From contig CAKPKE010000014.1 of NCBI GenBank assembly GCA_934167095.1, forward strand, positions 1 to 43,808: a stretch of 43,808 bases of DNA, read 5' to 3'. The notes below the pieces were generated by a model, which ran no database searches, was not told where the DNA came from, and saw only the letters and a list, made by a program, of their open reading frames with translations. The translations under genes and the position numbers were made by a program. Position 1 is the first letter of the stretch. Every line of letters begins with the position of its first letter. The stretch comes from an uncultured Clostridia bacterium (GTDB lineage: Bacteria; Bacillota; Clostridia; TANB77; CAG-508). This document shows positions 1 through 9,581 of this stretch, piece by piece.

Positions 1-1190
1 GCCCAAGCAACAGTCTTTTTTTCGCCTACAACATCACCACCAGCAAAGACTTTTGGAACCTCAGTTTGCATTTTTTCATTTATTTGTATATAACCCCATT
101 TATTTTTTTCAAAATTTTCAAGTGCTTCTTTTTCTATTTTCGAGCCAATACACATTATAATATTATCAATATCAATGTTAAAATTGCTTCCTTCAATATT
201 TACTGGAGATAGTCTATCTTCTCCTTCTTTTTTTACAAGTTCTGTTTTTATACATTCAAGACCTGATACATTTTTATTATTTTTCGATAATATTTTTAAT
301 ATATTTGTTTGAAACAAAAATTCTATTCCCTCTTCTTTTGCTTCTTTAATTTCTTTTTTTTCTGCTGGCATTTGTTCTTCTGCTCTTCTATATATTACAT
401 ATACTTTTTTTGCACCAAGCCTTTTTATTGTTCTACTTGCATCCATTGCAACATTTCCACCACCGCTAATTGCCACTATTTTGCCCATAAATTCCGGAAA
501 TTTTTTATATTCTAATAATTCATTTCCTCCAAATACTCCTTCAAAGTTTTCTCCTGGAATATTCATTTTTGTAGAAATATTTGCACCTATTGAAATAAAA
601 ACAGCATCAAAACTATTTGTTAGTTCTTCTATAAAAATATTTTTTCCTAGCTCTTTATTTTTTTCAAATTTTATTCCTAAACTTAAAATTTTATCTATTG
701 TATTTTTTACTATATCTTGTCCTAATCTAAATTCAGGAATTCCATGTTCTAATATTCCACCAAGATTTTCATGCTTATCAAAAATTGTAACTTCTACACC
801 TTTTCGAGCTAAAAAACTTGCACAAGTAAGACCTGCAGGGCCACCCCCTACAACAGCTACTTTTTTTTGCTTTAAGTTTTCATCTACATCTTTTGGAATT
901 TCATATTTATTTTTTATTGATTCATCGCCAATATATGCTTCCATTTTTCCAATAGATACAGGCTCACTTTTTATTCCTCGAACGCAACTTCCCTGACATT
1001 GTTTTTCGTGAGGGCAAATTCTTCCGCATATAGCTGGAAGTACAGTTGTTTGATAAAGAACTTCATAAGCCTTTTCTAAATTTTTTTCATGAATAAAATC
1101 AGGGATATTATTTTTAAGTGGACATCCATTATTTTGGCAAGGTCTTATTTTGCAATTTAAACAATAATTTCTAACTTCTTCTATTTCCAT
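1..1190 (-). CDS. GltD-like NAD(P)H/FAD oxidoreductase with N-terminal Fe-S domain (3' end cut by window edge)
   Basis: Reading the minus strand from ATG at 1190 gives an open frame to the left edge, about 396 codons with the C-terminus missing. The N-terminal 70 residues carry two cysteine clusters (CLNC, CQNNGC, then CGRIC and CQGSC), the usual Fe-S region of the glutamate synthase small-subunit family. A first Rossmann motif GGGPAG sits near residue 115 (FAD) and a second, SGGGNVAMD, near 242 (NAD(P)H). A late AGGDV near the edge is the second FAD contact. Such proteins pass electrons from NAD(P)H through FAD to Fe-S partners; clostridial members occur as glutamate synthase small chains or in Nfn/Sud-type flavoproteins, and I cannot choose between these. 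It lies 86 bases after the uracil-DNA glycosylase on the same strand. The SD before the ATG is weak (AAAAGAA). Confidence 0.9.
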   Translation of the reverse strand, partial: MEIEEVRNYCLNCKIRPCQNNGCPLKNNIPDFIHEKNLEKAYEVLYQTTVLPAICGRICPHEKQCQGSCVRGIKSEPVSIGKMEAYIGDESIKNKYEIPKDVDENLKQKKVAVVGGGPAGLTCASFLARKGVEVTIFDKHENLGGILEHGIPEFRLGQDIVKNTIDKILSLGIKFEKNKELGKNIFIEELTNSFDAVFISIGANISTKMNIPGENFEGVFGGNELLEYKKFPEFMGKIVAISGGGNVAMDASRTIKRLGAKKVYVIYRRAEEQMPAEKKEIKEAKEEGIEFLFQTNILKILSKNNKNVSGLECIKTELVKKEGEDRLSPVNIEGSNFNIDIDNIIMCIGSKIEKEALENFEKNKWGYIQINEKMQTEVPKVFAGGDVVGEKKTVAW

Positions 1191-1276
1191 ATTTCTTTTA
1201 TAATTACATAAATTTATATAATTAATTCCTTTCTATTTTTCAACCATATATAATTAATTTTTTAGCATTAATAATT

Positions 1277-1840
1277 TTAATTTTTACATATTTCATTATA
1301 TTTATTTACTACTTCTTTTAAGTCTTGCCAGAATTCTATTTTCTTAGACTCATCTCTAAGTAGTGCTGCAGGATGCCAAGTTGGCATATATAGAATACCT
1401 TTTTTCTCAACCCATTTTCCTCTAGATGCAGTTATTCCATATTCTTCACCTAAAATATTTTTTAAAGCTGTACTTCCTAATAGAACTATTATTTTAGGTT
1501 TTACAAGTAATACTTGATTTCTTAAATAATCTAAACATGCTGTCGCTTCGTCATGTTCTGGTGTTCTATTTTTAGGCGGTCTACATTTTACAACATTTGC
1601 AATATAAAGATCTTCTCTTTTTATTCCAATACCGCTAAAGGCTTTATTCATAAGTTGTCCTGCTTTTCCTACAAATGGCTCACCTAGCCTATCCTCATCT
1701 GCACCTGGTCCTTCGCCTATAAGCATTATCTTTGCTTCTTTATTTCCAACACCAAATACTATATTTGTTCTTTCACTACATAGCTTACATTTTTTGCAGT
1801 CTATTATACTTTTTTCTAACTCTTCCCAATTATTAAACAT
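1277..1840 (-). CDS. Family 4 uracil-DNA glycosylase, Fe-S
   Basis: The 187-residue product removes uracil from DNA at the start of base excision repair. It has the family-4 signature: a glycine-rich active-site motif GEGPGADED (residues 42-50) followed by GEPFVGKAG, and the C-terminal HPAALLR motif. Four cysteines that ligate the 4Fe-4S cluster are visible at residues 15, 18, 86 and 102 (CKKC near the start, then C-x15-C). Length is typical for the family. The ATG follows AAAGGA at good spacing. It is the downstream member of a same-strand run with S66 peptidase, pgeF, addB and 8-oxoguanine glycosylase, so it belongs to a DNA-repair and wall-maintenance neighbourhood. Confidence in the function is high. 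Confidence 0.95.
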   Translation of the reverse strand: MFNNWEELEKSIIDCKKCKLCSERTNIVFGVGNKEAKIMLIGEGPGADEDRLGEPFVGKAGQLMNKAFSGIGIKREDLYIANVVKCRPPKNRTPEHDEATACLDYLRNQVLLVKPKIIVLLGSTALKNILGEEYGITASRGKWVEKKGILYMPTWHPAALLRDESKKIEFWQDLKEVVNKYNEICKN

Positions 1841-1875
1841 TTATTTTTCCTTTTAATACTTCATATTTTCCGTCT

Positions 1876-2784
1876 TTAGTTTAATACTTTTTCGATTAAT
1901 TCTATTTTTATTTTTTTACTTGTATCAATTTTTGCTCTTGCTCCTATTGGAATTATTGACTTTTGATTTATATGTCCAAAATTATTTGACTTTATTATTG
2001 GAAAATTAATTTCATTTAAAGCATTACAAATAATTTCTTCTAAAGTAATTTTTGATGGATGCTCATAGTTCCCTATCCATAATCCTGCAATATTGTCAAA
2101 TACTCCGTTTTGTTTCAAATAGTAAATATTGCTATTTACTACTTCTGGAGATGATTCAAACCCAAGTTCTTCTAAAAATAAAATTTTATCTTTTACATCA
2201 ACTTTATATTTTCCGCAAACAAGCTTTGTAAATAATTCTAAATTTCCACCAATTAATTTTCCTTCTGCTTGTCCTTCTTTTACAGTTTGATATTCGTCGT
2301 CTTCTCTTCCTAAAATATTCTTGGCTTGTACAAATTTTTCTACAACTTCAATATATGAATCTTCTGTACCCCAAGAAGTTAAAGATTTAAAAGTAGGACC
2401 ATTAAATGTTATCATGTTACATTTTTCATTTATAACATTTAATATGCTTGTATTATCACTAAATCCACATATTATTTTAGGATTATTTTTTATTGCATCA
2501 TAATCTAAATATTCAAAACAACAATTGCTATCTTCTCCGCCTTTGGCACAAAAAATTGCTTTTACTTCATCATCTTTAAACATTAAATTTATATCTTCTG
2601 CTCTTTTTTTAGGTGCGGTTCCATATTTTAGCGTATTATCAAATATATTTTTTCCAAATTTAACTTTAAAACCTAAAGCTTCCATTAAAGATATTGATGC
2701 ATTTATATATTCTAAATCTTTTTCTTCAATATAATCAGATGGAGCAACTACTCCTATACAGTCACCTTTTTTTAAATTTTCCAT
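1876..2784 (-). CDS. S66 family peptidase (LD-carboxypeptidase / MccF-like)
   Basis: 302 residues matching the S66 serine peptidases, which cut L,D-peptide bonds in recycled muropeptides (LdcA) or inactivate peptide-nucleotide antibiotics (MccF). The opening GDCIGVVAPSD is the usual beta strand. KGGEDSN at 81-87 holds the probable nucleophile Ser86, followed by EYLDYD and the CGFSDNT motif. FLEELGFE (about 200) and GHINQKS (about 270) supply the Glu and His of the triad. The GGxxSN form of the nucleophile motif looks closer to MccF-like members than to classical LdcA, so substrate is uncertain. There is no signal peptide, so it acts in the cytoplasm. The ATG is preceded by AAAGGAG. It lies between pgeF and the uracil glycosylase on the same strand. 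Confidence 0.87.
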   Translation of the reverse strand: MENLKKGDCIGVVAPSDYIEEKDLEYINASISLMEALGFKVKFGKNIFDNTLKYGTAPKKRAEDINLMFKDDEVKAIFCAKGGEDSNCCFEYLDYDAIKNNPKIICGFSDNTSILNVINEKCNMITFNGPTFKSLTSWGTEDSYIEVVEKFVQAKNILGREDDEYQTVKEGQAEGKLIGGNLELFTKLVCGKYKVDVKDKILFLEELGFESSPEVVNSNIYYLKQNGVFDNIAGLWIGNYEHPSKITLEEIICNALNEINFPIIKSNNFGHINQKSIIPIGARAKIDTSKKIKIELIEKVLN

Positions 2785-2857
2785 AAATTACACTCCTTTC
2801 TGATTTTTATTAAAATAAATATTAAATTCTTTATAAAAAATTATTTTAGCTCCTCAA

Positions 2858-3643
2858 TTATTTCATTCCAAGTATTGCAATATTTCTACCTGATTTTTCT
2901 TTATCTGCTCTATATGAATGTATTAAATTTGAATTGCATACTGTACAAATTTTGCTTTCAAATATATTTTCTGGAAGAATGCCTACTTCTTCTAAGATTA
3001 GCCTATTTATTAAAGTAGTATCAATATGATATTTTTCATCTTGTTTTTCTATTATATCACACTCTCTATTCAGATAACTGAATGTTTGTTCAAATATCTT
3101 TTTTACATCTTCCTCTACTTCAAAATGACATTTTCCTATGCAAGGACCAATACAAGCAATTATATCTTTTGGATTACACTCATAATCATTGCACATTTTT
3201 ATAACACCTTTTTGCCCTATTTTTTGAACTGTTCCTCTCCAACCAGAATGAATATTTGATATTACTTTTTTTACTGGGTCATATAATAAAATTGGAGTAC
3301 AGTCAGCAAAAGTTAATATTAAATCAACATCTTTTTTATTTGTAACAAGACCATCAACTTCTTTAAAAATTTCGCCACCTTTTTCCACATTTTTTATACA
3401 ATCTGTGTGTGTCTGAAAAGGTCTTACTTCATTTTCTCTTTTGATGTTTAAAGCTTTTAAAATTTTTTTGTAGCTATTTTCCACTACATCATTTTTATCA
3501 TCTGGACTTAGTCTTCTAAAATCTAAATTTTTTCTTAAAGTATAGCAATGTACTAAATTATCAAATTCTAATAATTTTCTAAATTGCAAATATTCAATGT
3601 CATCTTTTTTTACATGAATCATATTTTCATTTGATAGATCCAT
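2858..3643 (-). CDS. pgeF: Peptidoglycan editing factor PgeF (YfiH/LACC1 family)
   Basis: 261 residues of the YfiH family, cytoplasmic zinc enzymes that act on purine nucleosides and, in E. coli, remove mis-incorporated L-Ser from peptidoglycan precursors. The zinc motif residues are visible: THTD (His79), FADCTPILLYD (Cys115) and IHSGWRGT (His132), then GPCIGKCHFEV near 167-175. The length is normal. The start ATG is one base past the addB stop codon, and its ribosome site (GAGAGGAATAAT) is made of the last addB codons, so translation is coupled to addB. With the S66 peptidase downstream it forms a muropeptide housekeeping pair inside a repair operon. Confidence 0.92.
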   Translation of the reverse strand: MDLSNENMIHVKKDDIEYLQFRKLLEFDNLVHCYTLRKNLDFRRLSPDDKNDVVENSYKKILKALNIKRENEVRPFQTHTDCIKNVEKGGEIFKEVDGLVTNKKDVDLILTFADCTPILLYDPVKKVISNIHSGWRGTVQKIGQKGVIKMCNDYECNPKDIIACIGPCIGKCHFEVEEDVKKIFEQTFSYLNRECDIIEKQDEKYHIDTTLINRLILEEVGILPENIFESKICTVCNSNLIHSYRADKEKSGRNIAILGMK

Positions 3644-3644
3644 A

Positions 3645-6600
3645 TTATTCCTCTCTTTCTTTAATCATATCAAGAACTGCTTCTTTATTTAAATTATTTA
3701 TAAATCTATAACTACTTTTTGGATTTTGATTGTCAAATCTACAAATTGCTCTATATTTACAATATTCGCAAGGTGTAGATTTTGTTTTGCTATTATAAGC
3801 TGGTCTAATTTCAATATTTCCGCTAAGTAGATTTTCAGAAATTTGTTTGATTACTTTATTTGTATATTTCTGTAAATATTCAAATTGTTCTTTTGTAACG
3901 GCACTACTGCTTGATTGTTTATTTAGCTCACCATCTTTTGTAATTCCTGCTGGAATTATTCTACTTATTCCTTTTGGTTCATTTTCAATATTAGTGTCCA
4001 TTTTTTTAATTATATTTACATCTGCTAAAATAAGACCTTTCATTTTAAAATCCTGTCTTATTTTTTCTTTTATTTCATCTTCTGTAAGCATTTTGTCTGA
4101 GCTATATTTTTTATCAAGCAAAGAAAAATATAATACTCCTGCAGGTGCAAAATCTTCTATTTTACATGTCTCATTTAAATATGTAATAAGCTGAAGTTGA
4201 AGTCCTGCTACAACCTTATTTAAATCTATATTGTGAATTGATGATTTATAATCAATTACTCGTACATAGGTTCCATCAGGCTGTTTTAAAATATCAACTC
4301 TATCTATTTTTCCTACTATTTCCACAGTTTTTCCACTATCTGTTTTTATAGTTATTGGCTGATATTGACCTTTGCCTCCAAATTCTACTTCGTGACCAAA
4401 TACTTCAAAATCACTTTGTTTGATAGTTTGAATAATATATTTTATAGACAAACTTATTACTCTTTTAAGCCTATTTATTAATACTCTATATTTTGCAGTA
4501 TATTTAAAAATATAATTTCTATTAAGGTTTAATTTTTCTTCAACAATATCATTTAGTATTTCTTTTATCTCTTCATTAGCGATTTTTTTAATATCTATTT
4601 TTCTTTCTTCAATGATTCCAAAGAATGTGTCTATTACATCATGCATAAAAGTTCCTGTATCAACACTTTCAACTTTTAATACTTCTTTGTCATTTAATTT
4701 TAATCCATATTTTAAATAATATGAAAATGGACAATTTGCATAACTTTCAAGCTTAGATACACTTGTTCTTAGTTTTTCTCCATATAATTTATCTATGTTG
4801 TCTTTTTTTAGCCATTCTGACTTGCTCACATAATTTAAAGCTTTTATGGCTTCCTGTAATTTATCTTTCCATTTTTCATCTTCGCTATATAAATTATAAA
4901 CACTAAACCAAATTTTATCTATTTCTTTGCCGTCTCTAAAATCTCTTAAATTTACAAGAAGCTCTTCAAAAATATTTTCCTCTGTAATAAGTTCTGATTT
5001 TCTATTCACTATATCACTTTGTTCTGCAATACTAGGAAATATTTTTTTAATTCTTGCAATTAAAATTGAAGGTCTTAAACTTTTGCTATTCATATCAGAT
5101 GAAGAATATGACAAGAATAATTTATTTTCAGCTGTTGTAAATGCTTTATAAATATTAAAATTATCCTCATAAATTCTTTCAATAGTTCCTTTTGCAAGCT
5201 CAATTCCATTTTCTTTTATTAAATTTCTGTCGTTGTCGTTTAAAAATCCTTCTGCTTTATTTACCGAAGGAAACATTCCATCATTTAAACCTATTATAAA
5301 TGCTGTTTTTATTTTATGGCTTCTAGACCTGTCCACATCTCCTACTGTTACTTGGTCTTGTGCCATTGGTATAGTTCCAAGCTTGCTTTCTCTTAGTCCT
5401 GTTTTTAAAATTTGCATATAATTTTCAAATGATATTTTTTCATCTCCAAATACTAATACTATTTCATCTAGTACTTGCATTATTATTTTCCAACTTGTTT
5501 CATATTCTGCTGAAAGATTTACTTTTCCTTCATCATTTAATTTTTCTATTTTTTCTTCTAATATTTTATCAATATTATTTTCTATTAAAAATTGATATAA
5601 TTCTTTTGAAATTTGTTTTGCTGTTTTATTTCCAGATAAATTTTCTTTTAAAGTTACTAATGGCTGGGTGATTTTTCTTCTGATTTCATTTAATTTATTT
5701 ATTTTTTCTGTTCCAACTTCTTCGCTATCTTTAAAATTCCAGTCCTCTTTATACCACTTATTTCCTTTTACTTCCCATTTTAGTGAATAATTTTCAAGTT
5801 CATATATGTCCTCATTTTCAATTTGACAAAAACCTGATTTTGCATAATTTATAACACTATCGTAAGACCAATTTTTTGAAAATACGTCTAATATTGCAAT
5901 CAAATATTTTACAAGTATATTTTGACTCAAATCCCTTTTTTCATCAATATATACAGGAATATCATATTTATTAAAAATAGCCTTGCACAAATTTGAATAT
6001 GTATCTATATTTTTAGTAATTACTGCAATTTCTTTGTATCTATATCCTTCATTTTTTACAAGCTTTACAATCTGTTTTGCAACTTCTTCAATTTCAGAAT
6101 ATTGATTATTTGCAAAAAATAAATTTATATTTTCTAATTTATCTGTATATTTTTTATATGGATAACTATATAAATTTTTTTCTATGTGTTTTAATTCTTC
6201 ATTTTTATGTTTTAAATCATTTTCTAAATGTAAAGGTTTTTCAATTTTTACATTTAAACTTTTTGCTAATTTATAAAGCTTTGAAGCAGTTTCTTTATTA
6301 CTATAAAAAATATCATTTACTGCATTTTTGTCAAATTCTAAGCTATCTGTTGTAATATTTATTGTTACTATTGCTGATTTTTCTAATAATTTTTCAATTA
6401 TCATATATTCTTGCTTTGTAAATCCAACAAATTCATCTATATAAATTTCAGTATTATTGAATTCCTCTGTTTTATCTATTTGCTCATATAGAACAGACAA
6501 AGCATCATTTTCATCTATGTAATTGTTATTTATTTTTTCTTGAAATTTACTATAAATTGTGTAAATATCATTAAGCTTGCTTTCTAGATATTTGTCGCTA

Positions 6601-7034
6601 ATATTTTCTTTTAAATTTTGAAGAGTATCAACTGTTACTCCATGTTTTTTTAGCTCAGTTATTTGAGTCAAACACATATCTATATTATTGCTATTTTTGC
6701 CAAGAAATTTTAAATTATTTTTTTTATCAGAAAGTAGACTGTAGACCAGCATTGCTTTTCCACAGTTTGATAAATTTGTTTTATTCGAGCCTCCAACTTC
6801 AGAAGCCACTCTATGAGCCATTCTTGCAAAAGTTAGTACTTCTGCATTAATTACAGCATTACTTCCTTGATTTTTCGCTATACTATTTAACAATTCTTTT
6901 TCAGCAGAGAAAGAAAATTGTTCTGGTGTTATTATATATTTTTTTCTACCGTTATTTATATTCTTACTTATTTGTTCAAATATGTAGCTGGTTTTTCCAC
7001 TACCAGTTCTACCATAAATTATTTTCATACTCAT
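3645..7034 (-). CDS. addB: AddB, ATP-dependent helicase/nuclease subunit B
   Basis: 1129 residues. AddB partners AddA in the Firmicute counterpart of RecBCD, resecting double-strand breaks and recognising Chi. Walker A GRTGSGKTS is at residues 8-16. The C-terminal nuclease domain shows SYANCPFSYYL (first cluster cysteine, about 790), GKIDRVD and VIDYKSS (RecB-type catalytic Asp and Lys, about 940-960) and CEYCKYRAIC (the remaining cysteines of the 4Fe-4S staple, about 1090). All expected landmarks are intact and the length is standard. The start overlaps the end of the 8-oxoguanine glycosylase gene by four bases (ATGA), so the two are translationally coupled. Unusually, addA is not next to it; pgeF follows instead. 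Confidence 0.96.
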   Translation of the reverse strand: MSMKIIYGRTGSGKTSYIFEQISKNINNGRKKYIITPEQFSFSAEKELLNSIAKNQGSNAVINAEVLTFARMAHRVASEVGGSNKTNLSNCGKAMLVYSLLSDKKNNLKFLGKNSNNIDMCLTQITELKKHGVTVDTLQNLKENISDKYLESKLNDIYTIYSKFQEKINNNYIDENDALSVLYEQIDKTEEFNNTEIYIDEFVGFTKQEYMIIEKLLEKSAIVTINITTDSLEFDKNAVNDIFYSNKETASKLYKLAKSLNVKIEKPLHLENDLKHKNEELKHIEKNLYSYPYKKYTDKLENINLFFANNQYSEIEEVAKQIVKLVKNEGYRYKEIAVITKNIDTYSNLCKAIFNKYDIPVYIDEKRDLSQNILVKYLIAILDVFSKNWSYDSVINYAKSGFCQIENEDIYELENYSLKWEVKGNKWYKEDWNFKDSEEVGTEKINKLNEIRRKITQPLVTLKENLSGNKTAKQISKELYQFLIENNIDKILEEKIEKLNDEGKVNLSAEYETSWKIIMQVLDEIVLVFGDEKISFENYMQILKTGLRESKLGTIPMAQDQVTVGDVDRSRSHKIKTAFIIGLNDGMFPSVNKAEGFLNDNDRNLIKENGIELAKGTIERIYEDNFNIYKAFTTAENKLFLSYSSSDMNSKSLRPSILIARIKKIFPSIAEQSDIVNRKSELITEENIFEELLVNLRDFRDGKEIDKIWFSVYNLYSEDEKWKDKLQEAIKALNYVSKSEWLKKDNIDKLYGEKLRTSVSKLESYANCPFSYYLKYGLKLNDKEVLKVESVDTGTFMHDVIDTFFGIIEERKIDIKKIANEEIKEILNDIVEEKLNLNRNYIFKYTAKYRVLINRLKRVISLSIKYIIQTIKQSDFEVFGHEVEFGGKGQYQPITIKTDSGKTVEIVGKIDRVDILKQPDGTYVRVIDYKSSIHNIDLNKVVAGLQLQLITYLNETCKIEDFAPAGVLYFSLLDKKYSSDKMLTEDEIKEKIRQDFKMKGLILADVNIIKKMDTNIENEPKGISRIIPAGITKDGELNKQSSSSAVTKEQFEYLQKYTNKVIKQISENLLSGNIEIRPAYNSKTKSTPCEYCKYRAICRFDNQNPKSSYRFINNLNKEAVLDMIKEREE

Positions 7035-7900
7035 GTATTATTTTCTCTCTTCCAATAAAACAAATATTGTTGTGCTATTCCCTCTAGTGTTCCAAATTTT
7101 TCAAAAGCTAATTTTTCAATTTGTGCTTTACTTACTTTTTTCTCATCTTCATTATGTATATATAAATCATTCATTACTCTTCTAACCCATACATCGATTG
7201 GAAATACATCAAATCTTTTAAGTGTTGAAAATAGTAAAATGCAATCTGCAACTTTTGGGCCAACACCGCATAATGTTAAAAGCTTTTCTCTTACCTTTTT
7301 TGTGTCTTTTTCAGATTCTAATTCTTTTAAATTTACTGTATTATTTTTTATTAATTTTGTAGTTTCAAAAATATATTTATCCCTAAAACCTGCTCCTAAA
7401 TCTCTAAAATCTTTCATTTCTGCTTTAGACATTTCTTCAATAGTTGGAAATGTGTAAAAAACTTTTCCTCTAAATTCTATTTTGTTTCCATATTTTGCAG
7501 AAATCCTATCAATTATTCCTTTTATTCTTGGAATATTATTATTTGCCGAAATTATAAATGATATTATCATTTCCCACAAATCTTGATTTAATATTCTTAT
7601 TCCTTCGCCATATTTTATAGCCTCTTTTAAATTATCATCAACTTCAGCAAGAGTATTTTTAATTACTTCATAATTTCTATCTAAATCAAAATATTTTCTG
7701 CAGACTTCTTCTATTTTTCCGTCGCAAATTCCTTCAAAAACAATATTTTCTCCATCTTCTTTTACATTTAAAACATTTTTTCCAAATATTCCTGTATAAC
7801 TTCCGTCAGCTTCTTCATTCCATCTAAAGCATTGACCGCAATCAAAAATGTCTTTTACTTTAAAAGATTTGCAATTTTTTAATATATATTTTTGTTCCAT
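7031..7900 (-). CDS. 8-oxoguanine DNA glycosylase (OGG1-type, HhH-GPD)
   Basis: This enzyme excises 8-oxoguanine and cuts the strand by beta-elimination. The N-terminal domain (FDCGQCFRW, about residue 20) is the OGG-N fold. The HhH-GPD core holds LCGVGPKVADC with catalytic Lys216 and PIDVWVRR with Asp236 (numbers from the start used here). Two ATGs are possible: the one at 7912 has no ribosome site, while the one at 7900 has GGAG six bases upstream, so I start at 7900 (289 residues). It overlaps addB by four bases and follows the L,D-transpeptidase closely, giving a dense run of genes that are probably co-transcribed. Confidence 0.93.
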   Translation of the reverse strand: MEQKYILKNCKSFKVKDIFDCGQCFRWNEEADGSYTGIFGKNVLNVKEDGENIVFEGICDGKIEEVCRKYFDLDRNYEVIKNTLAEVDDNLKEAIKYGEGIRILNQDLWEMIISFIISANNNIPRIKGIIDRISAKYGNKIEFRGKVFYTFPTIEEMSKAEMKDFRDLGAGFRDKYIFETTKLIKNNTVNLKELESEKDTKKVREKLLTLCGVGPKVADCILLFSTLKRFDVFPIDVWVRRVMNDLYIHNEDEKKVSKAQIEKLAFEKFGTLEGIAQQYLFYWKRENNT

Positions 7901-7921
7901 TTTTTGCTCCATTTGTCATAT

Positions 7922-8449
7922 TTATTCGATTATTATTAAATCATTTTTTGTACATTTTTTCAATATATATTGCATACTTTCTTTTGGTATCGCAACACAG
8001 CCAGAAGTTGCATTTCCATTACTGCAATGTAAAAAAATGGCGCTGCCTTTTCCTTTTATATTTTTCTCATTTGCCTTTATTTCTATTGCATATTCATATT
8101 GTGTCAAGTACCTTATTAAATGCTCTGCACTTTTCCAGTCTTTTTCAGTTTTCGATATATCAACTAGCTTGTTATAATATTTAGAATTTACATCATCAAC
8201 CCAGTACAAATTTCTATTTAATTTTTGATAATCAAAATTTTTAAATTCATCTTTATTATGAGTTCCAAAAGCTAACCCTAAATAAAATTTCCCTACTGGA
8301 GTTTTAAAATCTCCTTCTTTTTTATCCATAGCCACACCGTTTTTCCCTAAAAGGCAGTTTGTTTCATACACCTTTTTTCCACCTTCAAATACTTCTAATA
8401 TTCCATTACTATCACCTAAACTTTTTACTTTTATTAGATTATTTTCCAT
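7922..8449 (-). CDS. YkuD-family L,D-transpeptidase-like protein
   Basis: 175 residues. The C-terminal half has the L,D-transpeptidase signature: LHCSNGN (His141) and ATSGCVAIP with the nucleophilic Cys151. The family forms 3-3 cross-links in peptidoglycan or attaches proteins to it. EGDFKTPVGKFYL near 45-57 is also a hallmark. No signal peptide or membrane segment is visible, which is odd for an enzyme working outside the membrane, so either export is non-classical or the substrate is cytosolic. The ATG has AAGGAGG six bases upstream, inside the 3' end of the YitT-type gene, with which it overlaps by eleven bases. Confidence 0.88.
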   Translation of the reverse strand: MENNLIKVKSLGDSNGILEVFEGGKKVYETNCLLGKNGVAMDKKEGDFKTPVGKFYLGLAFGTHNKDEFKNFDYQKLNRNLYWVDDVNSKYYNKLVDISKTEKDWKSAEHLIRYLTQYEYAIEIKANEKNIKGKGSAIFLHCSNGNATSGCVAIPKESMQYILKKCTKNDLIIIE

Positions 8450-9365
8450 TCAAATCCTCCTTTTTGAATCCCTTACCTAAAACTTCTCTTGCATTTAAAA
8501 TTATAATAAACGCATTTTTATCAATATTTTTTGCCTCCCTTTGTATTATATATGCTTCATTTCTGGATCCAACGCATAAAAGAGTCATTTTTTCTTCGTT
8601 TGTATACATTCCTTTAGAATACAACGCCGTACTTCCTCTATTAACATTTTTGCTAATCTCTTTTGCGATTTTTTCATATTGTGGTGAAATTATAAACACA
8701 ACCTTTGTAAAATTTACGCCTTCAAATATTAAATCTATCATTTTTCCCATAAGATATATTGCCACCGCAGAATACAACCCGATTTCTATTGTATCTAAAA
8801 CAATAACATTTAAAATTATAATTACCACATCTATTGCAAGTATTAAATTACTACTTCTATATTGTGGTTTATATACTCTTATTACATATGAAAGCAAATC
8901 AGAACCACCAGTTGAAGCATTCATTTTTAAAATAAGAGCAGTTCCAATTCCTACAAAAACTCCACCATAAATACACGCTAAAAATTTATCTGTAGTTATT
9001 GGATTTATTCTATCAAATAAGTCAATAAATATTGCCAGCATTGCAGTTCCATAAACTGATCTAAAAAATAATTCTTTACCAATTTTAAAAAATGCAATTG
9101 CAAGTAATGGAATATTTAGTAAAATCGTTGCAGTTCCAAGTTGCATATTAAATACATAATATAAAATTGTTCCAATTCCAGCAAAACCTCCTGTTGAAAG
9201 CTCATTTGGAAGCAAAAACAATGAAATTCCAATCGCCATGATACTTGCGCCTACTGTTATTATTAAGTAAGCTTTTAAAGTATTTATAAATTTTTTTTGT
9301 TTTGGATTGCAAATTTCTTCTACTTTTTTTCTAATTTTAATTTGCTTTTTCGTAATTCTATCCAT
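8439..9365 (-). CDS. YitT family membrane protein (DUF161 + DUF2179)
   Basis: A polytopic membrane protein with five or six hydrophobic segments, starting with LIITVGASIMAIGISLFLL and including the family signature NELSTGGFAGIGTILYYVF. A soluble DUF2179 domain of about 80 residues (RGSTALYSKGMYTNEEK, then IQREAKNIDKNAFIIILNARE) closes it. The role of YitT proteins is not settled. A longer frame begins with TTG at 9392, but the ATG at 9365 has GGGTGAG just upstream, so I start there (308 residues). It is the first gene of the minus-strand run that leads through the L,D-transpeptidase to addB. Confidence 0.9.
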   Translation of the reverse strand: MDRITKKQIKIRKKVEEICNPKQKKFINTLKAYLIITVGASIMAIGISLFLLPNELSTGGFAGIGTILYYVFNMQLGTATILLNIPLLAIAFFKIGKELFFRSVYGTAMLAIFIDLFDRINPITTDKFLACIYGGVFVGIGTALILKMNASTGGSDLLSYVIRVYKPQYRSSNLILAIDVVIIILNVIVLDTIEIGLYSAVAIYLMGKMIDLIFEGVNFTKVVFIISPQYEKIAKEISKNVNRGSTALYSKGMYTNEEKMTLLCVGSRNEAYIIQREAKNIDKNAFIIILNAREVLGKGFKKEDLNGK

Positions 9366-9497
9366 ATTCTCACCCAATATGATTGTTTCCAATTTTTTAC
9401 TTTATATTCGTTTTTTAAAATTGTCTAAAAAGTCAATATTTTATTTTTTTAAAATTTAGCCAAAAACATTTTTTATGTCTAAATTCATTTTATTTTG

Positions 9498-9526
9498 TTT
9501 ACAATATTTAGAGCTACATGTATAAT
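9498..9526 (+). promoter_or_regulatory. Sigma-A-type promoter of the coiled-coil gene
   Basis: TTTACA at 9498-9503 and a perfect TATAAT at 9521-9526 are separated by 17 bases. The ribosome site AGGAAAGG lies at 9563-9570, twelve bases before the ATG at 9582. Confidence 0.8.
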
Positions 9527-9581
9527 GAACTTGTCTTTAGAAAATTATTTATGCAATTTTGCAGGAAAGGATTGATTAATT

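Noticed and set aside
309..996. Plus-strand open frames within the left-edge region
   Set aside because: They are low-complexity Phe/Ser/Leu shadows of the GltD-like gene on the other strand. The same holds for the other plus-strand frames inside minus-strand genes, and for the minus-strand frame at 26983-27168 inside the RCC1-like gene.
9365..9392. TTG at 9392 as start of the YitT-type protein
   Set aside because: It has no ribosome site, whereas ATG 9365 has GGGTGAG at good spacing.
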